From positions 1 through 15,314 of the forward strand of contig JAJOHG010000529.1 of the NCBI GenBank assembly GCA_021029095.1: a DNA stretch of 15,314 nt, read 5' to 3'. Made by a program: the position numbers and the translations under genes. This document shows, one piece after another, positions 1-10,071 of this stretch; position 1 is the stretch's first letter; each line of letters starts with the position of its first letter. The notes below the pieces were generated by a model. That model saw only the letters and a program-made list of their open reading frames with translations, was not told the DNA's origin and searched no databases. The stretch is from Phellopilus nigrolimitatus. Lineage: Eukaryota; Basidiomycota; Agaricomycetes; Hymenochaetales; Hymenochaetaceae.

Positions 1-1194
1 GCGCGAATGTCGGGTTCGAGCTCGTTGCGGGACCGGGCATACACTGGTTCAGGTACCGCGGCGCGTGGATGCAGGTGCGCGGTCTCATCGGCCCCTCGTT
101 TGAAATGAGCCGCTTACTTTGCTACGAACGACACAGGCCAAGCGTGAGCGCGACACGAAGTCCATGCACCTCACCTCGGGCACGCCGTGGGAGACCGTCA
201 CGCTCACAACGCTCGCGCGCGACCGAGCGCTCTTCCCCGCGCTACTCGCAGAAGCGCGTGACGCCGCGCTGCGCGAGCAAGAGGGCAAGCTCGTGCTGTA
301 CACCGCGTGGGGCACCGAATGGCGCCCATTCGGCCTGCCGCGCCGGAAGCGTCCTGTAGGCAGCGTCGTTCTTGCAGATGGCGTCGCGGAGCGCATCGAG
401 GAGGACGTGCAGCGGTTTTTGAGGAGGAGAAAGTGGTTATGCAGATCGAGGTGCGCCAGGGCTGGTCTTCGGGGCTTCTCTTTTATTTTTGCTTATTTCT
501 CGTGTGGCCAGGCATACCGTATCGCAGGGGGTACCTCCTCCATGGACCACCCGGGTCTGGAAAATCTTCGTTTATACAGGCGCTCGCCGGCGCGCTTAAT
601 TACGATATATGCTTACTGAACCTTTCGGAACGAGGGCTTGGCGACGACAAGCTCAACCACCTTCTATCAAATGCAGTTGAGCGCAGCATCGTCCTCATAG
701 AGGACATCGATGCTGCGTTCAACAAGCGCGTCCAAACAAGTGAAGATGGGTGTGTACCCCAGTTCCCCAAATAATATTCGGCTGCTCTAAAAACAATAAT
801 TCGCGACAGATACCAATCCTCCGTGACCTTCTCCGGTTTCTTGAACGCGCTTGACGGCGTCGCCTCGGGTGAGGAGCGCATCATCTTCATGACGACGAAC
901 CATCTTGAGCGGCTCGACCCCGCGCTCATCCGTCCGGGACGCGTCGACCTCCTCGAGACGATCGAAGACGCGCTGCCTTCACAAGCCACCAGACTGTTCC
1001 TGCGCTTTTACCGGGGCGACGATGACGTTGCCGACTCGGAACTGGGCATATTAGGTGCGGAGCTTGGACACATCGTGGAGGAGCAAATCAAGGCTGGCCG
1101 GCGCGTCAGCATGGCGGCGCTGCAGGGCTTGTTCATAAGAAGTGGTCCGATGGATGCTGTGAGACAATGTGCAGATATGTTCGAGAAGAAATGA
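1..1194 (+). CDS. BCS1: Bcs1-type mitochondrial AAA ATPase, 5'-partial, with a frameshift
   Basis: This is the inner-membrane AAA ATPase that moves the folded Rieske iron-sulfur protein Rip1 across the membrane during assembly of respiratory complex III. The exons I infer are up to 74, 137-450, 512-749 and 810-1194 (introns of 62, 61 and 60 nt). The first exon, read from base 3, gives the Bcs1-specific stretch with [13 protein letters not shown], so the start codon and membrane anchor lie outside the window. Next come [20 protein letters not shown], Walker A ([10 protein letters not shown], about 541-570), Walker B (IVLIEDID, about 688-711), the [20 protein letters not shown] block that follows, and a C-terminus ending at the tga at 1192-1194. 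One oddity: exon 2 carries an extra t at 437-438. Without it the join would read KWYADRGIPYRRG, as in the family. With it the frame stops near 600, before the ATPase core. The family assignment is firm; whether the gene is functional is open. Confidence 0.9.
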
Positions 1195-1282
1195 TCTGCA
1201 ACCGGGTAGATGAGGCATTCTAGACATTACACTAATAATACGAACATTATGACAGCAAGAAAGACAACAAACCGATAGATGA

Positions 1283-2436
1283 TTAGAATACGGGTCTCCG
1301 TTTCCGACCAGTGAATTTTGAGTCGCTGGGTACGCTTTCTTTCCCTCGTTGGCGGTACAACTGCAATGCGAAGTTCATGATAAGTATAAGATGAAGAAAA
1401 AGTAAATAACCGGCACCATGCTGACCTCTTTTTTGTTTAATATCCAATCCTTCGCTTTGACACTCTTTCGCTTCCCGCTCTTCTCCCGCCTCCTCTCCTT
1501 GTCCCTTCTTCGCTCGTACGCGACTGTCTCCTCGCCTAACTCCTCTCCCTCAAGACCCTTCGGCACTTGCTGCGCGCCGCCGCTCCCGACAAAGAGGCAC
1601 AAGAACACTTTCTTTGCCTTCTTCGAGTTTGGGTAGTCCACAACGACGCCCCCGCCGAATCCGGCGCGCTGCGCGATGGAGGTGATGAGGTGGATCTGGT
1701 CGTCCGAGGTTGGGTAGAACTGCAGCACGGCGCGTGCGGGGTTGCGCAGTGCGGCGTAGAGAGTCGTGAAGAAGCGAGTGAGGCGGTGTGGGGGCGAGGA
1801 GGTCGGGTGCGAGGTCTCGGCGTTCAGGAGCCATTGGATCACGGATACGCTAGATACATTGCACGATAGTGGAAGGCTTTTTAGAAGAAAAAACATCATG
1901 TCGTTGAGGGGAGATATGGCGCACCTGATAGCTCCGTCGAAACTTCCTGGCCGAAAACCAAAGCCCTGCCCGATATCTTGCAAGAACAAGTCACCTTCCA
2001 CCTCGCGTTCCAATGCCACCTCTTCGAGTGTGTTAGTCCTTGCGTCATTTTGAGCACCACAGACGTCTCACCTAACATGCTCGGCGCAATGTCCACACCA
2101 ACCCAGTAATGTCCCTCCTCATCCAAAATTTCTCCAGACAGCCCGGACCCGCACCCAATGTCCAAAATGAATTTGGGTTCGTCTGGAGGTAGAGTTAGCA
2201 GCTCGAGCGTACGATGGGTCATGTCCGACTGGATCTGCTGTATGCGCGTGCTACATTATGCCTCTGCTTTAAATTTTCAGAGATCCGTAGGCAAGATGTA
2301 TAACATACTTCGCGGTATACTTCTTGGCCTCGGTATCGCCATAGTACTAAAACAAATTCTCAAGTCCAACTTTTTGCATCTTTCTCTTTGAGGAACTCAC
2401 TATTTCTGGGGGAGCTATAAGCTCTGGTCTCGACAT
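1283..2436 (-). CDS. BUD23: Bud23: 18S rRNA (guanine-N7) methyltransferase
   Basis: This SAM-dependent methyltransferase makes the conserved m7G in 18S rRNA (G1575 in yeast) late in 40S maturation. It works in the nucleus with the activator Trm112. The exons, 5' to 3', are 2436-2401, 2346-2309, 2250-2072, 2021-1925, 1849-1426 and 1360-1283. They join in frame to 283 aa, against about 275 in yeast. The N-terminus MSRPELIAPPEIYYGDTEA is typical of Bud23. SAM motif I (ILDIGCGSGLSG) is at residues 53-64 and GVDIAPSML at 76-84. The core continues through QWLLNAE, FYPTSDDQIHLI and GFGGGVVVDYPNSKKAKK. The basic C-terminal tail (RRRDKERRREKSGKRK, then DWILNKKE, then LYRQRGKE) is the usual nuclear-localising end; its last 25 residues sit in a separate exon. 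The start is the only ATG that gives this N-terminus. Its stop faces the BCS1 stop 88 bp away. Confidence 0.95.
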
Positions 2437-2836
2437 TGTGGTTGAAGGCAAGGTTTCGTATGAAAAAAAGTACTGTATGGTAATGATCGCCGCGTGCAGA
2501 TCGTCGGTTTGCATTTCCCTCACACGTACATCACCTTGAGAGCCATTCGACTACAAGGAATATCTCGACTGTCATTTTGTGAATGTCAGGAGTGAGAGCG
2601 TGGTGATATCTTTCAAATCTACATCTTATACTCTGTTGACATCTTCCACGCGCTTGTTCTCGAGAAAGAACTGCCTCGTACGTCGACGCTTTTCCGGACT
2701 TCCTCCACGATTAAGGAGATCTCGGCACATATGGCTACTGAAAGGAACGAAATTGCGTGTCGAAGGTCGCTGGGATCTAAGATCACCTACCATGCACATG
2801 CTCTCCCGAGATAAGTGGGGACCTGCGGGTGCGACT
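2437..2836. other. Gap upstream of BUD23, no gene recognised
   Basis: These 400 bp must hold the BUD23 promoter, which reads leftwards. I see no conserved gene. On the + strand one frame stays open from about 2593 to 2817 without an early ATG; it contains LPRTSTLFRTSST and looks protein-like, but I cannot join it to neighbouring exons. The + strand open frame at 2579-2872 runs across it and ends inside the F-box-like relic that follows. No tRNA, repeat array or transposon end was noticed. Confidence 0.4.
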
Positions 2837-3390
2837 CCCCCAGAGCTGGTCGTATACCTCGTAGCAGCCTAGCTCTCTCAGGAAAGGCTACCATTTGCAA
2901 GTTTCGCCACTTATTATCCACAAATTCCCAGAATTTTTCCAGTATCTGCCCGTGAAGCGATCTCAAGAACATGTCCCTGGTTCATCGTTCATGGACATTG
3001 CTTTCTCGACGCGCTTTTCGCCGTCGAGCGGCGGTGACCATCCCTACAAGCATTTTCGGATTTCTTCGTGGGTCCTGGCGTAGAGAGCTTGGCATCTCTA
3101 GGAGCATGCGACACGCCGGAACAGCACTTGAACCAATGAACTCGTTATTTGTGCAGTTGCAACACAGTTTCCCCAATCTTCGAATTCTGTTCCTTCGTTT
3201 GTTAACGCGTCGTTCGAAGCTACATGTACGTCTTTTCGAGATTCAGACTTTTATTCGGAAGATGGTGGGCAATATAACTACTCTGGAAGGGCTATGGATA
3301 GATACTCGCGGTGTTGCCCATGACGTCGCGGTGTTCATGCCGCAATTATTGGAAATGTTGTCGGGACTCCGCACTCTGTTTGTGGATTAG
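2837..3390 (+). pseudogene. F-box/LRR-like gene relic, rightward copy
   Basis: The pieces resemble the large F-box-like families of mushroom genomes: PPELVVYL at 2837 (start of an F-box), then KNMSLVHRSW around 2965-2994 (end of an F-box), RRELGIS, SFPNLRILFL and FMPQLLEMLSGLRTLFVD up to the tag at 3388-3390. The frame from 2971 to 3390 is open, but the F-box half is broken. PPELVVYL runs into a tag at 2870-2872, and a tga lies just upstream of the KNMSLVHRSW segment in its own frame. No intron I tried joins the halves in frame. The protein would also stop early compared with long members of such families. The copy at 3557-4266 on the other strand is clearly its relative (see there). The F-box label is an inference from short motifs; no function is claimed. 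A short functional gene with an intron I missed is possible. Confidence 0.5.
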
Positions 3391-3556
3391 ATGCTGTCCC
3401 GGATATGTAAACTCCGGGTCAGAGGTAATAGCCTGTCCTGCAAACATCATTGTAAGCCCCCCTCCGTCGCTCAAATTGGTGTCCACCGCGATCGAAGGAG
3501 GAAAGTGCAGATTAGCGCTGGACAGTGCGCTGGGAGATGACTCGTAATCGCGGATG

Positions 3557-4266
3557 TCAACAGGACTTGCTGTGGTGAACTCCGAATCCCGTATGGATCC
3601 GTGTTCCCGAGGACGAAAGAGACAGAGGAGATGATCGTATAATCCCTCGTACGCTCCATATTGAATAATGGATATCGACCTCAGACGTCCTTGCTGGAGA
3701 TATCGATGAGACGATGCTGCTCGTTGAACAATCCCGAACCCGCATAACATTTAAGCCATAAATTTTCAGCGAGTGGAGACTAGGCAATACCTCGAGTAGC
3801 TGCGGAAGAAATGAAACAATGTCCGGAGGATTACGCGTACACAGACCCTCTAAGAAATACAAAGCTGGTAATTCTTGTATAAAATCTGTGAAGCCTGGAA
3901 AACTTGTCGGCCCATCGAAAAAAAAAATCGGAGACAACTCAATAAACAGAAAACGGAGATTAGGAAAACTCTTAAACAGTGGTCCCAAATTGGACAAGTA
4001 GAGGTTGTCTCGATCTCGAGGTAAAGCTCGTGAATCCAAGGGCCTGAAAGAGGTCTGCAAAGGAGTAGACGGAGATTTTTGTGAGTAATCACTCGAGCTC
4101 AGTGGCTGAGAGCCCGTTGGGCGGGAGATGTGGACAAGACTCATATTCATGAGATCGCACTCGCGGACGGACACTTGGTACAAAGAATATGTCTCTTGAG
4201 GTGAGAAACCTGAGAAAGATGCTTTTCCAGGGCTAGTTGGTTGACTACAAGTTCACTATCAATGGG
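3557..4266 (-). pseudogene. F-box/LRR-like gene relic, leftward copy
   Basis: Read leftwards from about 4266, the parts appear in family order but in changing frames. They are SELVVNQLALEKHLSQ, then MNMSLVH (about 4150-4130), then a frame with an internal tga giving AQRALSH and ITHKNLRLLLCRPLSGPWIH, then after another shift SFPNLRFLFIELSP, FLPQLLEVLPSLHSLKIYG and a ragged tail. SFPNLR(I/F)LF and F(M/L)PQLLE(M/V)L are shared with the rightward copy, as is the (K/M)NMSLVH join, so the two copies are paralogues in opposite orientation. At least two frame changes plus a stop argue for decay. The tail below 3557 has further open frames (down to 3346) that I could not place. The upstream end reaches into the RCL1 promoter. 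A live gene with several small introns is less likely. Confidence 0.5.
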
Positions 4267-4283
4267 GGTGGGGTATTGTACAC

Positions 4284-4319
4284 ATGTAAGAGTTTGCATA
4301 CGAAGTATGCGGCTTACAT
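4284..4319. promoter_or_regulatory. Hairpin-forming inverted repeat upstream of RCL1
   Basis: An outer stem atgtaag/cttacat (4284-4290 with 4313-4319) encloses an inner perfect stem gcatac/gtatgc (4296-4301 with 4305-4310) around a gaa loop. It ends 54 bp before the chosen RCL1 ATG. It could be a factor-binding palindrome or a 5'-leader hairpin. The structure is seen directly; any role is a guess. Confidence 0.35.
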
Positions 4320-4373
4320 AAACTACACAAATGCAGACCTGAGTTTATGCAACAACTCGTCTCCCAAAGCTCC

Positions 4374-5808
4374 ATGGCACAGTCAAGCTCGTTGCTCAAA
4401 TTCAGTGGACACCAGCATCTAAGACATCGGCTCGTGCTTTCTTTCCTCAGCGGAAAACCCGTTCGCATCGACAAAATTCGCCCCGATGACAAAAATCCGG
4501 GTCTCCGAGGTGTTTGTGGCTACATTTTTACTTCGAAATGACTTCGTCGCTCAACTTTCACACAGACTTCGAGGCGAGCCTCTTGCGGCTGTTGGAGAAG
4601 GTGACGAATGGGACAATCATTGAAATATCGTACACGGGTACGCATACCTAGCTATCCGCTCATCTCTTTGGTTTATGGGTTTTTTTAATCTTCTTTTGAA
4701 GGCACGTCCGTCCTGCTCAAACCGGGTATCATTTCTGGAGGCAGCGTCATCCATGACTGCCCGCTTTCACGTGCGGTGGGCTACTTTATAGAGCCCCTTA
4801 TTATGCTTGCGCCGTTCTGCAAAAAGCCTCTCGGCCTGACATTGCGTGGAATCACGACGGACGATCGTGACCTATCGGTGGACTTGGTGCGCACGGTGAC
4901 GCTACCGCACCTCCAGCTGTTTGGGATTTCAGATGGACTGGAGCTTCGGGTTCGTGAAGCTCTTCTTGTTGGTATATGGTGTCTTATTATTTGGTACAGA
5001 TTAAGAAGAGGGGTGCACCTCCGCTCGGTGGAGGCGAGGTCCAGTTCTTGTGTCCAGTCGTCAAGCAAGTTAAAACACTCAATTTTGTTGAGCCCGGGAA
5101 GATTAAAAGGATACGGGGCATTGCGTGAGTCATTATCGATATTGACAGTCTAGCGTGAAGCTGAAAACTGTCTCATAAGGCACGCTGTACGAGTGAGCCC
5201 GCAATTCTCGAATCGCATGATTGATGCGTCTCGGTCAGTGCTGAATCGCTACATTCCCGACATCTATCTGTACTCGGATGTTTATAAAGGGGATGACAGT
5301 GGAAAGTGCGCGAAAACGTTCCAGCTTGGTCAACCATCGTGAACTGATTTTTCTTGTAGGTCACCGGGCTATGCGCTCTCGCTTCTCGCTGAGTCGACAA
5401 CTGGAGCCCTACACTGCGCGGAAGCCGTTTCTACACCTGGTGGAGCTCCCGAAGACACTGCCCTTCTTGCATCTCGTGCTCTGTTGGCTGAGATAAAACG
5501 CGGAGGCAGCGTAGACCGAAGTCACCAAGTCTTGGTCCTCCTGATGATGGTCCTCGGCAGTGAAGACATCGGGCGGTGTAGAATGGGCGAGCCATCTCCG
5601 AGAACGTCAGTACTTTTGCTTTACTTTAATAGTGATAGACTGACGGTCGTACTCTTAATAAAGTATACAGTTTCTACGTGATGCCCGCGACTTCTTCGGG
5701 ACATCGTTCAAAATTTCGCCTGCAGACCCCTCCGACCCATCTTCGACAGAGCTTATTTTCTCCTGTTTCGGGACGGGCTACATCAACACAAACCGCTCAG
5801 TCGCATAG
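4374..5808 (+). CDS. RCL1: Rcl1: RNA 3'-phosphate cyclase-like 18S processing factor
   Basis: Rcl1 is a nucleolar member of the RNA 3'-terminal phosphate cyclase fold. It has no known cyclase activity and is needed, with the GTPase Bms1, for early cleavages that release 18S rRNA. The exons are 4374-4509, 4566-4637, 4702-4949, 5000-5124, 5180-5305, 5360-5605 and 5664-5808. All joins are in frame, giving 365 aa, the family's usual length (yeast 367). Landmarks in order are LKFSGHQHLRHRLVLS, DKIRPDDKNPGLR, FEASLLRLLEKVTNGT, SYTGTS, KPGIISGGSVIHDCPLSRA, GYFIEPLIMLAPFCKKPL, LRGITTDDRDLSVD, LYSDVYKGDDSGKSPGYALS, GGSVDRSHQVLVLLMM and FGTGYINTNRSVA at the end. The third intron has an unusual GTTCGT donor. 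In the last intron the acceptor at 5663 is preferred over the one at 5670 because it keeps TIQFLRD. An in-frame ATG at 4348 would add nine residues; 4374 fits the family better. Confidence 0.95.
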
Positions 5809-5877
5809 CCTGCTTCCATCCTGTTTGTAGACGCACATGTCACATTACACTACTGTATGTATAAGTATCGAATACAT

Positions 5878-8209
5878 CTATCGATAAATTATCTCAACGC
5901 GACCGAAGTCACCGTCGCTCTTCCCTCCACCGATCGTAACCAATGATTTCTCAAGCGCCGGCCACCCGAGTTCGAAGCGCACGCCCAGTTCGTCGGTGTG
6001 GCGCGTGCCATCTAACAGCTCCTTCAGCCCACTTGGAATAGTATTAGACCCGGTTATAGTTGTTGCAGGACCTCCAGGCACAGCAGCAGCGTACGACATC
6101 TGTGCGAGAACGGCTACTTGCGAAGATGGCGAGCGTGAGAGGCGTGGGCGCGCCGCCGTAGGCGTCGGCAACCCGCTCGTTTCTCCATTAACGCCATACT
6201 CAGTCGTCGTGCTGCTGCTCAGCATGCTCGTTGAGTTTGGTAAACCGCTGGTAGCAGCAGAGGCATATGAGATCAACGGTTGCACGAGCGAATGCCGTCG
6301 CCCGAGGGGAGCATCTTGTGCTCCGGCCCCTTGATATGCCCGCGAGTAGCGCTGCGTGTTTGCCGTCGATAATTCCCCTGCACCCGCGCCGGTACCCGTA
6401 GTCAGGGCTGCCGGTGCGTTGTCAATCTCACGGCGGAATTTTTGCTCCTGATACTTCTCCGCCACCCTCGCACGGCGCATTGGAGTCGACAGCGTGCGCG
6501 TGCGGTCCCCGCCTTCAGGCTGCAAGGCATGACGTCCAGGCCCGGAGGAAGTTGCAGCCGTACCAACCAGCGATGTGTCTATGTTGCGCGAGAAAGAAAT
6601 GGAGTTTCTATTGAAGGCAGCATCTGCGACGATGGGAGGAGTGGTTGCGCCAGGGCTCTTGGGCCCCACGAGCGGTGCCATGTGCATCGTAAGGCTCTTT
6701 CCGCGCCGCCGTCCGAAGGATGCAGAGGATGCACGCCGCTCTCGTTCTTTCTCTTTTTCCGTAGTCGCAGCGGGAATAAGGACTGGCCAGCGATGTACGC
6801 GACGGAGAAAGCCCTGCGATGAACCTTTGCGATAAGTTGAATGAACGGAGTAGGAAACGGCTGGTTCAGACTGACCTTTATTACGCCGAAACTAACAAAT
6901 CGACGAGGGTCAATTCCATGCTTGTGGGTGTCATATTCTTGCATCCACTCAAAAACTGTGATACCAGGCTTAAGTCGTGAATACAGATGTAAGAGATCCG
7001 GCCATTCGGATATTTCTCGGTCTATGTCGTGTTTGATACATTAGGACGAGCCTTCACGAAATAAAACAATATGTCGAAAGTTACCTGGTCGAGTCACATA
7101 AGGTCCGCACTCGTCTTGCACATGCGGCTCGTCCGCGAGCCATGCAATTGAGCGACAAAGCGTATACATGTTGCTGAACTGGAAGATGTCGATCATCATA
7201 ATCACCTGGTAAAAGCTAGGCATTGTCATAAGTAATCAATTTATTGTGAACTATAGACGGCCTTAGCTCACAGGAGATGTTGAACAGCTTTTCGAGTCAG
7301 ATCAAGATCACAGTCGGCCAAATATGCAATTCGACCGACATGATTTGTACCGTCGATGTATAAGCACACCTGAGCAATGACGTCGGTGACTTTTTTCGCA
7401 CTTGCTAAGCAAATTGGTTTACCTTGGCCATAGTCAAATCCCAGTTGTCCTCTATTCGCTTTTTGAGGTTGATCAAGGCAACAGGGACGGACCAGTCGTG
7501 CACTTCCGGTGGGTTCGGGTAGAAAGGGAAGATTTTCAACTCGATTGAGTTGAATTCATCGATGGGAATGGATGTCTCTGAATACGAGTTCAGATCTTCA
7601 TACAGCTGTTCAAGGATGGCGTAAATGCCATGAGATGTCTCTGGGGATGTTAAGAATGACGATTCTTCCTGATAAACCAGTCAACTACAAATTCAATTCA
7701 CAAACGCAGTAGACACGGACCTCACATGAAGTCAGAACACGTCCAACCTTGCGGACAATAGGCTCGTAGCAGCTTAAATCTGCCGTGCTATCGAAAACAA
7801 AACACACGTTATACCGAAAGAAGTTCCGCTCATAACGCTTTTGGTTGTATAGCCCGACTGGGAAGCCAAGAACCTGGTGTCCGCGCGTCGTACAAGTAAC
7901 AAGGCGTCCGCATAGGGCGCTGGGCGGGATAACATAGCGTGAAATATCTTCGAATTTGAAAAGACAGCGATTCGTGGACGACGGTCGCTTATACGAGGAG
8001 TAGTGGGATGAACTCGACGCTCGTGAAGGGCCCGCAGAATTCCTGCTGATAGAGGTACGTGTTGAAGGTGGCTCCAGCTTCTCAGCAGGAGAAGTTGCAA
8101 TGAGACCTTCGGGTACTTGGTAGACTATATTCGTCCCTTTGTTGTCGTGAAACACAGCATAGAACACAGACAGAATCCTAGGCAGAAAGGAGTTTCCATC
8201 AGACGCCAT
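5878..8209 (-). CDS. NPR2: Npr2/NPRL2 subunit of the GATOR1 (SEACIT) complex
   Basis: Npr2 pairs with Npr3 and Iml1 at the vacuole as the GTPase-activating complex for Gtr1. It switches TORC1 off when amino acids or nitrogen run short. The exons, 5' to 3', are 8209-7721, 7668-7423, 7369-7272, 7215-7085, 7021-6876 and 6813-5878, giving 681 aa. The N-terminal longin-type domain starts FLPRILSVFYAVFHDNKG and YQVPEGLI, followed by YVIPPSALCGRLVTC and YERNFFRYNVCFVFD. The middle holds PIDEFNSIELKIFP, NLKKRIEDNWDLTMAK and VIMMIDIFQFSNMYTLCRSI. From about residue 380 to 635 comes a Ser/Thr/Ala/Gly/Pro-rich insert with basic patches. The conserved end LGWPALEKSLVTIGGG runs to the stop at 5878-5880. 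Human NPRL2 is about 380 aa, so the insert accounts for most of the extra length; yeast Npr2 is also long. The ATG at 8209 is the first in frame after the UBA3 side. It shares a 107-bp promoter with UBA3. Confidence 0.93.
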
Positions 8210-8316
8210 CCAAGAGGCTGCAGGACAAGACGGAGGTGGCGGTAGGAAGTCAAGTCGCGCTAAGTAGCTCACGGCACGCGCCACAGTGGCTTGCCTGTTC
8301 ACTACCCACAACGACG
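8210..8316. promoter_or_regulatory. Shared divergent promoter of NPR2 and UBA3
   Basis: Only 107 bp separate the two start codons, so both core promoters and both 5' leaders must fit here or overlap into the coding ends. The NPR2 frame stays open across the whole interval without another ATG. I see no clear TATA box. Confidence 0.6.
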
Positions 8317-10001
8317 ATGAGCGCGATCGGACAGACGCAATTTGTTGACTGGCCAAACCGCTACTATCACATTGATCAAGTCCTCGATAAGCCAGGACCT
8401 CGTACAGAAGAATCCTTCAGCGCAGGAGACGCAGTGAGCATCGCGAAACAGACAGGCAAGTATCTGCGCTGACGCTCAAATAAAGGTGAAGGATTTCCTC
8501 CGGAACCAATGCAAGATTCTCGTCATTGGCGCAGGAGGACTGGGATGCGAGATACTCGCGAATCTTGCTTTGACTGGCTTCAAAGACATTCATGTAATCG
8601 ACATGGACACGATCGACATCAGCAACCTGAACCGACAATTCTTATTTCGGTGAGCTCTGAATGCACTACTGACTGATAGAAGTGTCGCTCAGCCATTCCA
8701 GGCAGAAAGATGTAGGCAAGTCGAAAGCCATCGCTGCAGCTGAGTTCGTCATGAAGCGTGTCCCCGGTGTCAAAGTCACACCGTAAGTGCATATGTCTTC
8801 ATCGTATCCGCTGTACAGCTGTATATTAACTCACATCCAGATACTTTGGCAAGATCCAGGACAAAGATGAGGAATATTACATGCAATTTCACATTGTCAT
8901 ATGTGGCTTGGACTCAATAGAAGCGCGTCGGTGGATTAACGCCACGTTGGTGAACATGGTAGACGAAGAGAACCCGGAAAGCCTGAAGCCTCTCATCGAC
9001 GGAGGAACTGAAGGTGATATTTAATTTTAAAGCATTCTCTTAAGCTTCAATAACCTCCTGGTAGGCTTTCGAGGCCAAGCCCGCGTCATTTTACCAACTG
9101 TGACGTCGTGCTATGAGTGTTCTCTTGATTTGCTGAACAAACCCACTGCCTTTCCTATTTGCACCATCGCGAACACTCCTCGCCTACCAGAACACTGCAT
9201 AGAGTGGGCTTCTGTGCTGGAATGGCCGCGAGCTCAAGGAGGTTAGCATTTTAATTTAAATACACAATTATAAAGAAAATAAGATCAACATGTGTTCAGA
9301 CAGGAAGATGGACACAGATGACCCAGAGCACATCAGTTGGCTGTATGAAACGGCCCTTGCTCGTGCGAAAGAGTTTAATATCGAGGGCGTGACATGGTCG
9401 TTGACGCAGGGCGTCGTCAAAAACATTATTCCCGCTATTGCTTCTACGAACGCCATCATTGCTGGTAGGTCGTTGAAAATCGTCAGAATCACCGCTTTTC
9501 TGAATACGTCAATATTAAAGCATCTTGCTGCAACGAGGCTTTCAAGATCGCCACTTCCTCCTCCGCATATCTAGACAACTACTTTATGTACATCGGAACA
9601 GATGGCGTCTATTCATTCACTTTCAAGCATGAGCAACGAGAAGACTGTCCTGTTTGCGGTGGAAAGTCTATATTATTCGAGGTCGGCAGAGACTGGGCCG
9701 TAAACGACCTGATTGAGGCGCTGGCTGAGAGACCTGACATGTAAGTTTATTCGACACTTTTTACATAGCCTGTCCTTACAGTTTTATTTGTTCTAGTCAA
9801 GTCAAGAAACCCTCTCTGTCTACCGCACGCCAAGATGGGGCCGTTAAGAACATGTACCTCCAAAGACCGAAAACTTTGGAGGAAGCGACTCGCCCAAACT
9901 TAGAGAAGAAAGTCTCTGAGTTCGTGGAAGACAGGGGGAGCATCATGGTCACCGCAACATCTTTACCACTAAGTCTTGTTTTGGTCGTCAAATATGTATA
10001 A
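8317..10001 (+). CDS. UBA3: Uba3: catalytic subunit of the NEDD8-activating E1
   Basis: Uba3 pairs with Ula1/NAE1 to adenylate NEDD8 (Rub1), bind it as a thioester and pass it to Ubc12 for cullin modification. The exons are 8317-8433, 8486-8649, 8702-8782, 8841-9013, 9065-9241, 9300-9464, 9521-9740 and 9797-10001, joining to 433 aa with no interruption. The N-terminus reads [20 protein letters not shown]. The nucleotide-binding loop [10 protein letters not shown] has GAGGLG at residues 54-59. [18 protein letters not shown] follows, then [11 protein letters not shown] across intron 2. The catalytic cysteine is Cys211 in [16 protein letters not shown]. The zinc cysteines are the pairs CYEC (194, 197) and CPVC (335, 338). 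[18 protein letters not shown] and a C-terminal ubiquitin-like fold ending VVKYV complete it. The first intron uses the GTGAGC donor at 8434; the GC-type donor further on would leave a 30-nt intron. All key residues are present, so the gene should be functional. Its stop faces the RRN6-like stop 70 bp away. Confidence 0.97.
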
Positions 10002-10071
10002 GTATAGAATGTACAGCTCAAATTAAGTGATCTATTACGATAGTAATTACGAGGGCGTTGCTCAAAGAGGT

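Noticed and set aside
5996..6835. Several + strand open frames opposite NPR2
   Set aside because: They are antisense to a 312-codon exon that ends in conserved NPR2 sequence, and their translations look like no known protein.
8457..8485. GC-AG intron in UBA3
   Set aside because: It would be about 30 nt. The GTGAGC donor at 8434 gives a normal 52-nt intron with a ctgac branch-like site and the right phase.
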